A stretch of 64,000 nucleotides of DNA from Megachile rotundata. Lineage: Eukaryota; Arthropoda; Insecta; Hymenoptera; Megachilidae. Made by a program: the position numbers and the translations under genes. The stretch is from the NCBI RefSeq assembly GCF_050947335.1, contig NW_027473351.1, forward strand, positions 496,001 to 560,000, read 5' to 3'. Under the pieces are notes generated by a model. It saw only the letters and a program-made list of their open reading frames with translations, was not told the origin of the DNA and made no database searches. This document shows, piece by piece, positions 14,260 to 29,361 of this stretch (its first letter is position 1; each line of letters starts with the position of its first letter).

Positions 14260-17200
14260 TGATTGTGATTGTATGATTGTGATTGCATAATTGTGATTGA
14301 ATGATTGTGATTGTATGATTGTGATTGTACGATTGTGATTGTATGATTGCGATAGTATGATTGTGATTGTATGATTGTGATTGTATGATTGTGATTGTAT
14401 GATTGTGATTGTATGATTGTGATTGTATGATGGTGATTGTATGATTGAGATTGTATGATTGTGATTGTATTATTGTGATTGTATGATTGTGATTGTATGA
14501 TTGTGATTGTATGATTGTGAATGTATGATTGTCATTGCATGATTGTGATTGTATTATTGTGATTGTATGATTGTGATTGTATGATTGTGATTGTATGATT
14601 GTGCTTGTATCATTGTTTTTGTATGATTGTGATTGTATGATTGCGATTGTGTGATTGTGATTGTATGATTGGGATGGTATGATTGTGATTGTATGATTGT
14701 GATTGTATGATTGTGATTGCATGATTGTGATTGTATGATTGTGATTGTATGATTGTGATTGTATGATTGTGATCGTATGGTTCTGATTGTTCGATTGCGA
14801 TTGTACGATTGTGATTACATGATTGTGATTGCATGATTGTTTTTGTATGATTGTGATTCTATGATTGTGATTTTATGATTGTGCCTGTATGATTGTGATG
14901 GTATCATTGTGATTGTATGATTGCGATTGTATGATTGCAATTTTATGAGTGTGATTATATGATTATGAATGTATGACTGTGATTGTATGATTGTGATTGT
15001 ATGATTGTTTTTGTATGATTGTGATTGTATGATTGTGATTGTATGATTGTGATTGCATGATTGTGATTGAATGATTGTGATTGTATGATTGTGATTGTAC
15101 GATTGTGATTGTATGATTGCGATAGTATGATTGTGATTGTATGATTGTGATTGTATGATTGTGATTGTACGATTGTGATTGTATGATTGTGATTGTATGA
15201 TTGTGATTGTATGATTGTGATTGTATGATTGTGAATGTATGACTGTGATTGTATGATTGTGAATGTGTGATTGTGTTTGTATGATTGTTTTTGTATGATT
15301 GTGATTGTATAGTAGTAATTGTATGATTGTAATCGTATGATTGTGTTTGTATGATTGTTTTTGTATGATTGTGATTGTATAGTAGTAATTGTATGATTGT
15401 CTTCGTATGATTGTGATCGTATGATTGTGATTGTATGATTGTGATTGCATGATTGTGTTTGTATCATTGTTTTTGTATGATTGTGATTGTATGATTGCGA
15501 TTGTGTGATTGTGATTGTATGATTGTGATTGTATGATTGTGATTGTATGATTGGGATGGAATGATTGTGATTGTATGATTCTGATTGTATGATTGCGATT
15601 GTATGAATGTGATTGTATGATTGTGATTGTATCATTGTTTTTGTATGATTGTGTTTGTATGATTGCGATTGTGTGATTGTGATTGTATGATTGTGATTGT
15701 ATGATTGTGATTGTATGATTGTGATTGTATGATTGTGATTGTATGATTGTGATTGCATGATTGTGATTGAATGATTGTGATTGTATGATTGTGATTGTAC
15801 GATTGTGATTGTACGATTGCGATAGTATGATTGTGATTGTATGATTGTGATTGTATGATTGTGATTGTATGATTGTGATTGTATGATTGTGATTGCATGA
15901 TTGTGATTGAATGATTGTGATTGTATGATTGTGATTTTACGATTGTGATTGTACGATTGCGATAGTATGATTGTGATTGTATGATTGTGATTGTATGATT
16001 GTGATTGTATGATTGCGATAGTGTGATTGGGATTGTGTGATTGTGATTGTATGATTGTGGTTGTGTGATTGAGATTGCATGATTGTGATTGTATTATTGT
16101 GATTGTATGATTGTGATTGTATGATTGTGATTGTATGATTGTGAATGTATGACTGTGATTGTATGATTGTGAATGTGTGATTGTGTTTGTATGATTGTTT
16201 TTGTATGATTGTGATTGTATAGTAGTAATTGTATGATTGTAATCGTATGATTGTGTTTGTATGATTGTTTTTGTATGATTGTGATTGTATAGTAGTAATT
16301 GTATGATTGTCTTCGTATGATTGTGATCGTATGATTGTGATTGTATGATTGTGATTGCATGATTGTGTTTGTATCATTGTTTTTGTATGATTGTGATTGT
16401 ATGATTGCGATTGTGTGATTGTGATTGTATGATTGTGATTGTATGATTGTGATTGTATGATTGGGATGGAATGATTGTGATTGTATGATTCTGATTGTAT
16501 GATTGCGACTGTATGAATGTGATTGTATGATTGTGATTGTATCATTGTTTTTGTATGATTGTGTTTGTATGATTGCGATTGTGTGATTGTGATTGTATGA
16601 TTGTGATTGTATGATTGTGATTGTATGATTGTGATTGTATGATTGTGATTGTATGATTGTGATTGCATGATTGTGATTGAATGATTGTGATTGTATGATT
16701 GTGATTGTACGATTGTGATTGTACGATTGCGATAGTATGATTGTGATTGTATGATTGTGATTGTATGATTGTGATTGTATGATTGTGATTGTATGATTGT
16801 GATTGCATGATTGTGATTGAATGATTGTGATTGTATGATTGTGATTGTACGATTGTGATTGTACGATTGCGATAGTATGATTATGATTGTATGATTATGA
16901 TTGTATGATTGTGATTGTATGATTGCGATAGTGTGATTGGGATTGTGTGATTGTGATTGTATGATTGTGGTTGTGTGATTGAGATTGCATGATTGTGATT
17001 GTATTATTATGATTGTATGATTGCGATTGTATGATTGTGATTGTATGATTGTGAATGTATGACTGTGATTGTATGACTGTGAATGTGTGATTGTGTTTGT
17101 ATGATTGTTTTTGTATGATTGTGATTGTATAGTAGTAATTGTATGATTGTAATCGTATGATTGTGTTTGTATGATTGTTTTTGTATGATTGTGATTGTAT

Positions 17201-20200
17201 AGTAGTAATTGTATGATTGTCTTCGTATGATTGTGATCGTATGATTGTGATTGTATGATTGTGATTGCATGATTGTGTTTGTATCATTGTTTTTGTATGA
17301 TTGTGATTGTATGATTGCGATTGTGTGATTGTGATTGTATGATTGTGATTGTATGATTGTGATTGTATGATTGGGATGGTATGATTGTGATTGTATGATT
17401 CTGATTGTATGATTGTGATTATATGAATGTGATTGTATGATTGTGATTGTATCATTGTTTTTGTATGATTGTGATTGTATGATTGCGATTGTGTGATTGT
17501 GATTGTATGATTGTGATTGTATGATTGTGATTGTATGATTGTTTTTGTGTGATTGTGATTGTATAGTAGTAATTGTAGGATTGTCATCGTATGATTGTAA
17601 TTGTATGATTGTTTTTGTATGATTGTGATTGTATAGTAGTAATTGTATGATTGTCTTCGTATGATTGTGGTTGTATGATTGTGATTGTATCATTGCGATA
17701 GTATGATTGTGAGTGTATGATTGTGATTGTATGATTGTGATTGTATGATTGCGATAGTGTGATTGGGATTGTGTGATTGTGATTGTATGATTGTGGTTGT
17801 GTGATTGAGATTGCATGATTGTGATTGTATTATTGTGATTGTATGATTGCGATTGTATGATTGTGATTGTATGATTGTGAATGTATGACTGTGATTGTAT
17901 GACTGTGAATGTGTGATTGTGTTTGTATGATTGTTTTTGTATGATTGTGATTGTATAGTAGTAATTGTATGATTGTAATCGTATGATTGTGTTTGTATGA
18001 TTGTTTTTGTATGATTGTGATTGTATAGTAGTAATTGTATGATTGTCTTCGTATGATTGTGATCGTATGATTGTGATTGTATGATTGTGATTGCATGATT
18101 GTGTTTGTATCATTGTTTTTGTATGATTGTGATTGTATGATTGCGATTGTGTGATTGTGATTGTATGATTGTGATTGTATGATTGTGATTGTATGATTGG
18201 GATGGTATGATTGTGATTGTATGATTCTGATTGTATGATTGTGATTATATGAATGTGATTGTATGATTGTGATTGTATCATTGTTTTTGTATGATTGTGA
18301 TTGTATGATTGCGATTGTGTGATTGTGATTGTATGATTGTGATTGTATGATTGTGATTGTATAGTAGTAATTGTATGATTGTAATCGTATGATTGTGTTT
18401 GTATGATTGTTTTTGTATGATTGTGATTGTATAGTAGTAATTGTATGATTGTCTTCGTATGATTGTGATCGTATGATTGTGATTGTATGATTGCGATTGC
18501 ATGATTGTGTTTGTATCATTGTTTTTGTATGATTGTGATTGTATGATTGCGATTGTGTGATTGTGATTGTATGATTGTGATTGTATGATTGTGATTGTAT
18601 GATTGGGATGGTATGATTGTGATTGCATGATTCTGATTGTATGATTGTGATTGTATGAATGTGATTGTATGATTGTGATTGTATCATTGTTTTTGTATGA
18701 TTGTGATTGTATGATTGCGATTGTGTGATTGTGATTGTATGATAGTGATTGTATGATTGTGATTGTATGATTGGGATGGTATGATTGTGATTGTATGATT
18801 GTGATTGTATGATTGTGATTGCATGTTTGTGATTGTATGATTGTGATTGTATGATTGTGATTGTATGATTGTGATCATATGGTTCTGACTGTTCGATTGC
18901 GATTGTACGATTGTGATTACATGATTGTGATTGCATGATTGTTTTTGTATGATTGTGATTGCATGATTGTTTTTGTATGATTGTGATTCTATGATTGTGA
19001 TTTTATGATTGTGCCTGTATGATTGTGATGGTATGATTGTGATTGTATGATTGCGATTGTATGATTGCAATTTTATGAGTGTGATTATATGATTATGATT
19101 GTATGACTATGATTGTATGATTGTGATTGTATGATTGTTTTTGTATGATTGTGATTGTATGATTGTGATTGTATGATTGTGATTGCATGATTGTGATTGA
19201 ATGATTGTGATTGTATGATTGTGATTGTACGATTGTGATTGTATGATTGCGATTGTATGATTGAGATTGTATGATTGTGATTGTATTATTGTGATTGTAT
19301 GATTGTGATTGCATGATTGTGATTGTATGATTGTGATTGTATGATTGTGATTGTATGATTGTGATTGCATGATTGTGATTGAATGATTGTGATTGTATGA
19401 TTGTGATTGTACGATTGTGATTGTATGATTGCGATAGTATGATTGTGATTGTATGATTGTGTTTGTATGATTGTGATTGTATGATTGTGATTGTATGATT
19501 GTGATTGTATGATCGCGATTGTATGATTGAGATTGTATGATTGTGATTGTATTATTGTGATTGTATGATTGCGATTGTATGATTGTGATTGTATGATTGT
19601 GAATGTATGATTGTGATTGTATGATTGTGATTGTATGATTGTGATTGTATGATTGTTTTTGTATGATTGTGATTGTATAGTAGTAATTGTATGATTGTCT
19701 TCGTATGATTGTGATCGTATGATTGTGATTGTATGATTGTGATTGCATGATTGTGATTGTATCATTGTTTTTGTATGATTGTGATTGTATGATTGCGATT
19801 GTGTGATTGTGATTGTATGATTGTGATTGTATGATTGTGATTGTATGATTGGGATGGTATGATTGTGATTGTATGATTCTGATTGTATGATTGTGATTGT
19901 ATGATTGTGATTGTATGATTGTGATTGTATCATTGTTTTTGTATGATTGTGATTGTATGATTGCGATTGTGTGATTGTGATTGTATGATTGTGATTGTAT
20001 GATTGTGATTGTATGATTGGGATGGTATGATTGTGATTGTATGATTGTGATTGTATGATTGTGATTGCATGTTTGTGATTGTATGATTGTGATTGTATGA
20101 TTGTGATTGTATGATTGTTATCATATGGATCTGATTGTTCGATTGCGATTGTACGATTGTGATTACATGATTGTGATTGCATGATTGTGATTGTATGATT

Positions 20201-22491
20201 GTGATTGTATGATTGAGATTGTATGATTGTGATTGTATTATTGTGATTGTATGATTGTGATTGTATGATTGTGATTGTATGATTGTGAATGTATGATTGT
20301 GATTGTATGATTGTGATTGTATGATTGTGATTGTATGATTGTGATTGTATGATTGTGATTGTATGATTTGAATTGTATGATTTGAATTGTATGATTGCGA
20401 TTGTATCATTGTTTGTGTATGATTGTGATTGTATGATTGTGATTGTATGATTGTGATTGTATGATTGTGATTGTATGATTGTGATTGTATGAATGTGATT
20501 GTATGATTGTGATTGTATGATTGTGATTGCATGATTGTGATTGAATGATTGTGATTGTATGATTGTGATTGTACGATTGTGATTGTATGATTGCGATAGT
20601 ATGGTTGTGATTGTATGATTGTGATTGTATGATTGTGATTGTATGATTGTGATTGTATGATTGTGATTGTATGATTGTGATTGTATGATTGAGATTGTAT
20701 GATTGTGATTGTATTATTGTGATTGTATGATTGTGATTGTATGATTGTGATTGTATGATTGTGAATGTATGATTGTGATTGTATGATTGTGATTGCACGA
20801 TTGTGATTGTATGATTGCGATAGTATGATTGTGATTGTATGATTGTGATTGTATGATTGTGATTGTACGATTGTGATTGTATGATTGTGATTGTATGATT
20901 GTGATTGTATGATTGTGATTGCACGATTGTGATTGTATGATTGCGATAGTATGATTGTGATTGTATGATTGTGATTGTATGATTGTGATTGTACGATTGT
21001 GATTGTATGATTGTGATTGTATGATTGTGATTGTATGATTGTGATTGTATGATTGTGATTGTATGATTGTTTTCGTATGATTGTGATTATATAGTAGTAA
21101 TTGTATGATTGTCTTCGTATGATTGTGATCGTATGATTGTGATTGTATGATTGTGATTGTATGATTGTGATTGTATGATTTGAATTGTATGATTTGAATT
21201 GTATGATTGCGATTGTATCATTGTTTGTGTATGATTGTGATTGTATGATTGTGATTGTATGATTGTGATTGTATGATTGTGATTGTATGATTGTGATTGT
21301 ATGATTGTGATTGCATGATTGTGATTGAATGATTGTGATTGTATGATTGTGATTGTACGATTGTGATTGTATGATTGCGATAGTATGATTGTGATTGTAT
21401 GATTGTGATTGTATGATTGTGATTGTATGATTGTGTTTGTATGATTGTGATTGTATGATTGTGATTGTATGATTGTGATTGTATGATCGCGATTGTATGA
21501 TTGAGATTGTATGATTGTGATTGTATTATTGTGATTGTATGATTGCGATTGTATGATTGTGATTGTATGATTGTGAATGTATGATTGTGATTGTATGATT
21601 GTGATTGTATGATTGTGATTGTATGATTGTTTTTGTATGATTGTGATTGTATAGTAGTAATTGTATGATTGTCTTCGTATGATTGTGATCGTATGATTGT
21701 GATTGTATGATTGTGATTGCATGATTGTGATTGTATCATTGTTTTTGTATGATTGTGATTGTATGATTGCGATTGTGTGATTGTGATTGTATGATTGTGA
21801 TTGTATGATTGTGATTGTATGATTGGGATGGTATGATTGTGATTGTATGATTCTGATTGTATGATTGTGATTGTATGATTGTGATTGTATGATTGTGATT
21901 GTATCATTGTTTTTGTATGATTGTGATTGTATGATTGCGATTGTGTGATTGTGATTGTATGATTGTGATTGTATGATTGTGATTGTATGATTGGGATGGT
22001 ATGATTGTGATTGTATGATTGTGATTGTATGATTGTGATTGCATGTTTGTGATTGTATGATTGTGATTGTATGATTGTGATTGTATGATTGTTATCATAT
22101 GGTTCTGATTGTTCGATTGCGATTGTACGATTGTGATTACATGATTGTGATTGCATGATTGTTTTTGTATGATTGTGATTCTATGATTGTGATTTTATGA
22201 TTGTGCCTGTATGATTGTGATGGTATGATTGTGATTGTATGATTGCGATTGTATGATTGCAATCTTATGAGTGTGATTATATGATTATGATTGTATGACT
22301 CTGATTGTATGATTGTGATTGTATGATTGTTTTTGTATGATTGTGATTGTATGATTGTGATTGTATGATTGTGATTGTATGATTGTGATTGAATGATTGT
22401 GATTGTATGATTGTGATTGTACGATTGTGATTGTATGATTGCGATAGTATGATTGTGATTGTATGATTGTGATTGTACGATTGTGATTGTA
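14260..22491. repeat. 8.2-kb segmental duplicate, copy A
   Basis: 588 monomers, collinear with 31,764-40,023 at +17,504 bp, rising to +17,532 bp (two monomers) between about 20,417 and 20,491. The limits are single-base divergences: GTAT here against GTGT at the left, and ATGATT here against ACGATT at the right. The copy spans a T-to-G-to-T dialect change, so a junction between dialects was copied along with the flanks. It holds four TTCGATTGCG blocks (14790, 18892, 20138, 22112). Confidence 0.9.
15261..17906. repeat. 910-bp local tandem units, dialect G (inside copy A)
   Basis: GAATGTGTG at 15261, 16171, 17081 and 17907 gives spacings of 910, 910 and 826 bp (65, 65 and 59 monomers). The same order of GTGTTTG, ATAGTAGTAATTGT pairs, GGGATGG and TCATTG monomers recurs in each. 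The units differ by point changes such as ATGGAATG (15.5 and 16.4 kb) against ATGGTATG (17.3 kb). Confidence 0.85.
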
Positions 22492-24679
22492 TGATTGTGA
22501 TTGTATGATTGTGATTGTATGATTGTGATTGTATGATTGTGATTGTATGATTGTGATTGCATGATTGTGATTGAATGATTGTGATTGTATGATTGTGATT
22601 GTACGATTGTGATTGTACGATTGCGATAGTATGTTTGTGATTGTATGATTGTGATTGTATGATTGTGATTGTATGATTGTGATTGTATGATTGTGATTGT
22701 ATGATTGTGATTGTATGATTGTGATTGTATGATTGTGATTGTATGATTGTGATTGTATGATTTGAATTGTATGATTTGAATTGTATGATTGCGATTGTAT
22801 CATTGTTTGTGTATGATTGTGATTGTATGATTGTGATTGTATGATTGTGATTGTATGATTGTGATTGTATGATTGTGATTGTATGATTGTGATTGCATAA
22901 TTGTGATTGAATGATTGTGATTGTATGATTGTGATTGTACGATTGTGATTGTATGATTGCGATAGTATGATTGTGATTGTATGATTGTGATTGTATGATT
23001 GTGATTGTATGATTGTGATTGTATGATTGTGATTGTATGATGGTGATTGTATGATTGAGATTGTATGATTGTGATTGTATTATTGTGATTGTATGATTGT
23101 GATTGTATGATTGTGATTGTATGATTGTGAATGTATGATTGTGATTGTATGATTGTGATTGTATGATTGTGATTGCACGATTGTGATTGTATGATTGCGA
23201 TAGTATGATTGTGATTGTATGATTGTGATTGTATGATTGTGATTGTATGATTGTGATTGTACGATTGTGATTGTATGATTGTGATTGTATGATTGTGATT
23301 GTATGATTGTGATTGTATGATTGTGATTGTATGATTGTTTTCGTATGATTGTGATTATATAGTAGTAATTGTATGATTGTCTTCGTATGATTGTGATCGT
23401 ATGATTGTGATTGTATGATTGTGATTGTATGATTGTGATTGTATGATTTGAATTGTATGATTTGAATTGTATGATTGCGATTGTATCATTGTTTGTGTAT
23501 GATTGTGATTGTATGATTGTGATTGTATGATTGTGATTGTATGATTGTGATTGTATGATTGTGATTGTATGATTGTGATTGCATGATTGTGATTGAATGA
23601 TTGTGATTGTATGATTGTGATTGTACGATTGTGATTGTATGATTGCGATAGTATGATTGTGATTGTATGATTGTGATTGTATGATTGTGATTGTATGATT
23701 GTGTTTGTATGATTGTGATTGTATGATTGTGATTGTATGATTGTGATTGTATGATCGCGATTGTATGATTGAGATTGTATGATTGTGATTGTATTATTGT
23801 GATTGTATGATTGCGATTGTATGATTGTGATTGTATGATTGTGAATGTATGATTGTGATTGTATGATTGTGATTGTATGATTGTGATTGTATGATTGTTT
23901 TTGTATGATTGTGATTGTATAGTAGTAATTGTATGATTGTCTTCGTATGATTGATCGGTATGATAATGACGCCCGTTTGATTTATAGCCCTCCCGTATAA
24001 GGTCGTATGATTGTGATTGTATGATTGTGATTGCATGATTGTGATTGTATCATTGTTTTTGTATGATTGTGATTGTATGATTGCGATTGTGTGATTGTGA
24101 TTGTATGATTGTGATTGTATGATTGTGATTGTATGATTGGGATGGTATGATTGTGATTGTATGATTCTGATTGTATGATTGTGATTGTATGATTGTGATT
24201 GTATGATTGTGATTGTATCATTGTTTTTGTATGATTGTGATTGTATGATTGCGATTGTGTGATTGTGATTGTATGATTGTGATTGTATGATTGTGATTGT
24301 ATGATTGGGATGGTATGATTGTGATTGTATGATTGTGATTGTATGATTGTGATTGCATGTTTGTGATTGTATGATTGTGATTGTATGATTGTGATTGTAT
24401 GATTGTTATCATATGGTTCTGATTGTTCGATTGCGATTGTACGATTGTGATTACATGATTGTGATTGCATGATTGTTTTTGTATGATTGTGATTCTATGA
24501 TTGTGATTTTATGATTGTGCCTGTATGATTGTGATGGTATGATTGTGATTGTATGATTGCGATTGTATGATTGCAATCTTATGAGTGTGATTATATGATT
24601 ATGATTGTATGACTCTGATTGTATGATTGTGATTGTATGATTGTTTTTGTATGATTGTGATTGTATGATTGTGATTGTA
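20532..24679. repeat. 4.1-kb tandem unit, copy 1 (carries the 50-bp segment)
   Basis: Matches 24,680 onward at +4,148 bp, falling by one monomer to +4,134 after about 22.8 kb and to +4,088 after the 50-bp segment. Matching pairs: 20595/24743 (GATAGTATGG), 21177/25325, 22759/26907, 23360/27494. The partner's corresponding site at 28,088-28,091 is empty, so the 50-bp segment is not part of the duplicated unit. Confidence 0.85.
23954..24003. other. 50-bp non-satellite segment breaking the repeat phase
   Basis: Between the flanking words CGTATGATTG and CGTATGATTG the sister copies have only TGAT, while here there are 50 unrelated bases, a net gain of 46 bp (3 x 14 + 4). The segment is 44% GC by my count (22 of 50), and contains three CCC runs (23,972, 23,988 and 23,992), the only ones I see in the window, plus GCCCTCCCG and CGTATAAGG. 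The first dozen bases (GATCGGTATGAT) could also be read as a damaged satellite monomer, so the truly foreign part may be only about 35 bp. Sister copies at 21,686-21,689, 25,834-25,837, 28,088-28,091, 39,218-39,221, 41,388-41,391 and 44,818-44,821 are empty. There is no target-site duplication beyond satellite sequence and no terminal inverted repeat that I can see. Filler DNA from end joining, a tiny insertion, or an assembly patch are all possible. Confidence 0.93.
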
Positions 24680-27600
24680 TGATTGTGATTGAATGATTGT
24701 GATTGTATGATTGTGATTGTACGATTGTGATTGTATGATTGCGATAGTATGGTTGTGATTGTATGATTGTGATTGTATGATTGTGATTGTATGATTGTGA
24801 TTGTATGATTGTGATTGTATGATTGTGATTGTATGATTGAGATTGTATGATTGTGATTGTATTATTGTGATTGTATGATTGTGATTGTATGATTGTGATT
24901 GTATGATTGTGAATGTATGATTGTGATTGTATGATTGTGATTGCACGATTGTGATTGTATGATTGCGATAGTATGATTGTGATTGTATGATTGTGATTGT
25001 ATGATTGTGATTGTACGATTGTGATTGTATGATTGTGATTGTATGATTGTGATTGTATGATTGTGATTGCACGATTGTGATTGTATGATTGCGATAGTAT
25101 GATTGTGATTGTATGATTGTGATTGTATGATTGTGATTGTACGATTGTGATTGTATGATTGTGATTGTATGATTGTGATTGTATGATTGTGATTGTATGA
25201 TTGTGATTGTATGATTGTTTTCGTATGATTGTGATTATATAGTAGTAATTGTATGATTGTCTTCGTATGATTGTGATCGTATGATTGTGATTGTATGATT
25301 GTGATTGTATGATTGTGATTGTATGATTTGAATTGTATGATTTGAATTGTATGATTGCGATTGTATCATTGTTTGTGTATGATTGTGATTGTATGATTGT
25401 GATTGTATGATTGTGATTGTATGATTGTGATTGTATGATTGTGATTGTATGATTGTGATTGCATGATTGTGATTGAATGATTGTGATTGTATGATTGTGA
25501 TTGTACGATTGTGATTGTATGATTGCGATAGTATGATTGTGATTGTATGATTGTGATTGTATGATTGTGATTGTATGATTGTGTTTGTATGATTGTGATT
25601 GTATGATTGTGATTGTATGATTGTGATTGTATGATCGCGATTGTATGATTGAGATTGTATGATTGTGATTGTATTATTGTGATTGTATGATTGCGATTGT
25701 ATGATTGTGATTGTATGATTGTGAATGTATGATTGTGATTGTATGATTGTGATTGTATGATTGTGATTGTATGATTGTTTTTGTATGATTGTGATTGTAT
25801 AGTAGTAATTGTATGATTGTCTTCGTATGATTGTGATCGTATGATTGTGATTGTATGATTGTGATTGCATGATTGTGATTGTATCATTGTTTTTGTATGA
25901 TTGTGATTGTATGATTGCGATTGTGTGATTGTGATTGTATGATTGTGATTGTATGATTGTGATTGTATGATTGGGATGGTATGATTGTGATTGTATGATT
26001 CTGATTGTATGATTGTGATTGTATGATTGTGATTGTATGATTGTGATTGTATCATTGTTTTTGTATGATTGTGATTGTATGATTGCGATTGTGTGATTGT
26101 GATTGTATGATTGTGATTGTATGATTGTGATTGTATGATTGGGATGGTATGATTGTGATTGTATGATTGTGATTGTATGATTGTGATTGCATGTTTGTGA
26201 TTGTATGATTGTGATTGTATGATTGTGATTGTATGATTGTTATCATATGGTTCTGATTGTTCGATTGCGATTGTACGATTGTGATTACATGATTGTGATT
26301 GCATGATTGTTTTTGTATGATTGTGATTCTATGATTGTGATTTTATGATTGTGCCTGTATGATTGTGATGGTATGATTGTGATTGTATGATTGCGATTGT
26401 ATGATTGCAATCTTATGAGTGTGATTATATGATTATGATTGTATGACTCTGATTGTATGATTGTGATTGTATGATTGTTTTTGTATGATTGTGATTGTAT
26501 GATTGTGATTGTATGATTGTGATTGTATGATTGTGATTGAATGATTGTGATTGTATGATTGTGATTGTACGATTGTGATTGTATGATTGCGATAGTATGA
26601 TTGTGATTGTATGATTGTGATTGTACGATTGTGATTGTATGATTGTGATTGTATGATTGTGATTGTATGATTGTGATTGTATGATTGTGATTGTATGATT
26701 GTGATTGCATGATTGTGATTGAATGATTGTGATTGTATGATTGTGATTGTACGATTGTGATTGTACGATTGCGATAGTATGTTTGTGATTGTATGATTGT
26801 GATTGTATGATTGTGATTGTATGATTGTGATTGTATGATTGTGATTGTATGATTGTGATTGTATGATTGTGATTGTATGATTGTGATTGTATGATTGTGA
26901 TTGTATGATTTGAATTGTATGATTTGAATTGTATGATTGCGATTGTATCATTGTTTGTGTATGATTGTGATTGTATGATTGTGATTGTATGATTGTGATT
27001 GTATGATTGTGATTGTATGATTGTGATTGTATGATTGTGATTGCATAATTGTGATTGAATGATTGTGATTGTATGATTGTGATTGTACGATTGTGATTGT
27101 ATGATTGCGATAGTATGATTGTGATTGTATGATTGTGATTGTATGATTGTGATTGTATGATTGTGATTGTATGATTGTGATTGTATGATGGTGATTGTAT
27201 GATTGAGATTGTATGATTGTGATTGTATTATTGTGATTGTATGATTGTGATTGTATGATTGTGATTGTATGATTGTGAATGTATGATTGTGATTGTATGA
27301 TTGTGATTGTATGATTGTGATTGCACGATTGTGATTGTATGATTGCGATAGTATGATTGTGATTGTATGATTGTGATTGTATGATTGTGATTGTACGATT
27401 GTGATTGTATGATTGTGATTGTATGATTGTGATTGTATGATTGTGATTGTATGATTGTGATTGTATGATTGTTTTCGTATGATTGTGATTATATAGTAGT
27501 AATTGTATGATTGTCTTCGTATGATTGTGATCGTATGATTGTGATTGTATGATTGTGATTGTATGATTGTGATTGTATGATTTGAATTGTATGATTTGAA

Positions 27601-28838
27601 TTGTATGATTGCGATTGTATCATTGTTTGTGTATGATTGTGATTGTATGATTGTGATTGTATGATTGTGATTGTATGATTGTGATTGTATGATTGTGATT
27701 GTATGATTGTGATTGCATGATTGTGATTGAATGATTGTGATTGTATGATTGTGATTGTACGATTGTGATTGTATGATTGCGATAGTATGATTGTGATTGT
27801 ATGATTGTGATTGTATGATTGTGATTGTATGATTGTGTTTGTATGATTGTGATTGTATGATTGTGATTGTATGATTGTGATTGTATGATCGCGATTGTAT
27901 GATTGAGATTGTATGATTGTGATTGTATTATTGTGATTGTATGATTGCGATTGTATGATTGTGATTGTATGATTGTGAATGTATGATTGTGATTGTATGA
28001 TTGTGATTGTATGATTGTGATTGTATGATTGTTTTTGTATGATTGTGATTGTATAGTAGTAATTGTATGATTGTCTTCGTATGATTGTGATCGTATGATT
28101 GTGATTGTATGATTGTGATTGCATGATTGTGATTGTATCATTGTTTTTGTATGATTGTGATTGTATGATTGCGATTGTGTGATTGTGATTGTATGATTGT
28201 GATTGTATGATTGTGATTGTATGATTGGGATGGTATGATTGTGATTGTATGATTCTGATTGTATGATTGTGATTGTATGATTGTGATTGTATGATTGTGA
28301 TTGTATCATTGTTTTTGTATGATTGTGATTGTATGATTGCGATTGTGTGATTGTGATTGTATGATTGTGATTGTATGATTGTGATTGTATGATTGGGATG
28401 GTATGATTGTGATTGTATGATTGTGATTGTATGATTGTGATTGCATGTTTGTGATTGTATGATTGTGATTGTATGATTGTGATTGTATGATTGTTATCAT
28501 ATGGTTCTGATTGTTCGATTGCGATTGTACGATTGTGATTACATGATTGTGATTGCATGATTGTTTTTGTATGATTGTGATTCTATGATTGTGATTTTAT
28601 GATTGTGCCTGTATGATTGTGATGGTATGATTGTGATTGTATGATTGCGATTGTATGATTGCAATCTTATGAGTGTGATTATATGATTATGATTGTATGA
28701 CTCTGATTGTATGATTGTGATTGTATGATTGTTTTTGTATGATTGTGATTGTATGATTGTGATTGTATGATTGTGATTGAATGATTGTGATTGTATGATT
28801 GTGATTGTACGATTGTGATTGTATGATTGCGATAGTAT
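24680..28838. repeat. 4.1-kb tandem unit, copy 2
   Basis: Second copy of 20,532-24,679. It contains two shorter units of 2,254 bp (ATATAGTAG at 25240 and 27494). The right limit is approximate: after about 28,838 the copy reads GATAGTATGATT where the start of the unit reads GATAGTATGGTT. Confidence 0.8.
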
Positions 28839-29361
28839 GATTGTGATTGTATGATTGTGATTGTACGATTGTGATTGTACGATTGTGATTGTATGATTGT
28901 GATTGTATGATTGTGATTGTATGATTGTGATTGTATGATTGTGATTGTATGATTGAGATTGTATGATTGTGATTGTATTATTGTGATTGTATGATTGTGA
29001 TTGTATGATTGTGATTGTATGATTGTGATTGTATGATTGTGAATGTATGATTGTGATTGTATGATTGTGGTTGTATGATTGTGATTGTATGATTTGAATT
29101 GTATGATTTGAATTGTATGATTGCGATTGTATCATTGTTTGTGTATGATTGTGATTGTATGATTGTGATTGTATGATTGTGATTGTATGATTGTGATTGT
29201 ATGATTGTGATTGTATGATTGTGATTGTATGATTGTGATTGTATGATTGTGATTGTATGATTGTGATTGCATGATTGTGATTGAATGATTGTGATTGTAT
29301 GATTGTGATTGTACGATTGTGATTGTACGATTGCGATAGTATGTTTGTGATTGTATGATTG
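26863..29361. repeat. 2.5-kb segmental duplicate, copy F1 (partner 43,593-46,105)
   Basis: Collinear with 43.59-46.1 kb at +16,730 bp and, after about 29.1 kb, +16,744 bp. Landmarks: GATTTGAATTG 26907/43637, 27579/44309 and 29091/45821; TTCGATTGCG 28514/45244; ATGTTTGTG 29341/46085. It overlaps unit E1, so the same sequence has been copied to two places with different ends. Confidence 0.78.

Larger units (their letters stand above)
12629..15185. repeat. Segmental duplicate, copy 2 (partner 1-2,543)
   Basis: Second copy of the left edge of the window, including both 70-bp runs and one TTCGATTGCG block (14,790). It follows directly on the triplicated unit that ends at 12,691, so the two duplications overlap by about 60 bp of shared sequence. 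A third, rearranged relative with only one 70-bp run starts near 29,629. Confidence 0.86.

Noticed and set aside
18870..18895. GATCATATGG palindromic word (CATATG) as an operator or integration site
   Set aside because: It results from two substitutions in adjacent monomers and is carried passively in several copies of the same higher-order unit.
23991..24000. CGTATAAGG in the 50-bp segment as a TATA-box-like promoter element
   Set aside because: One short AT-rich word in 50 bases, with no gene on either side. Chance is sufficient.
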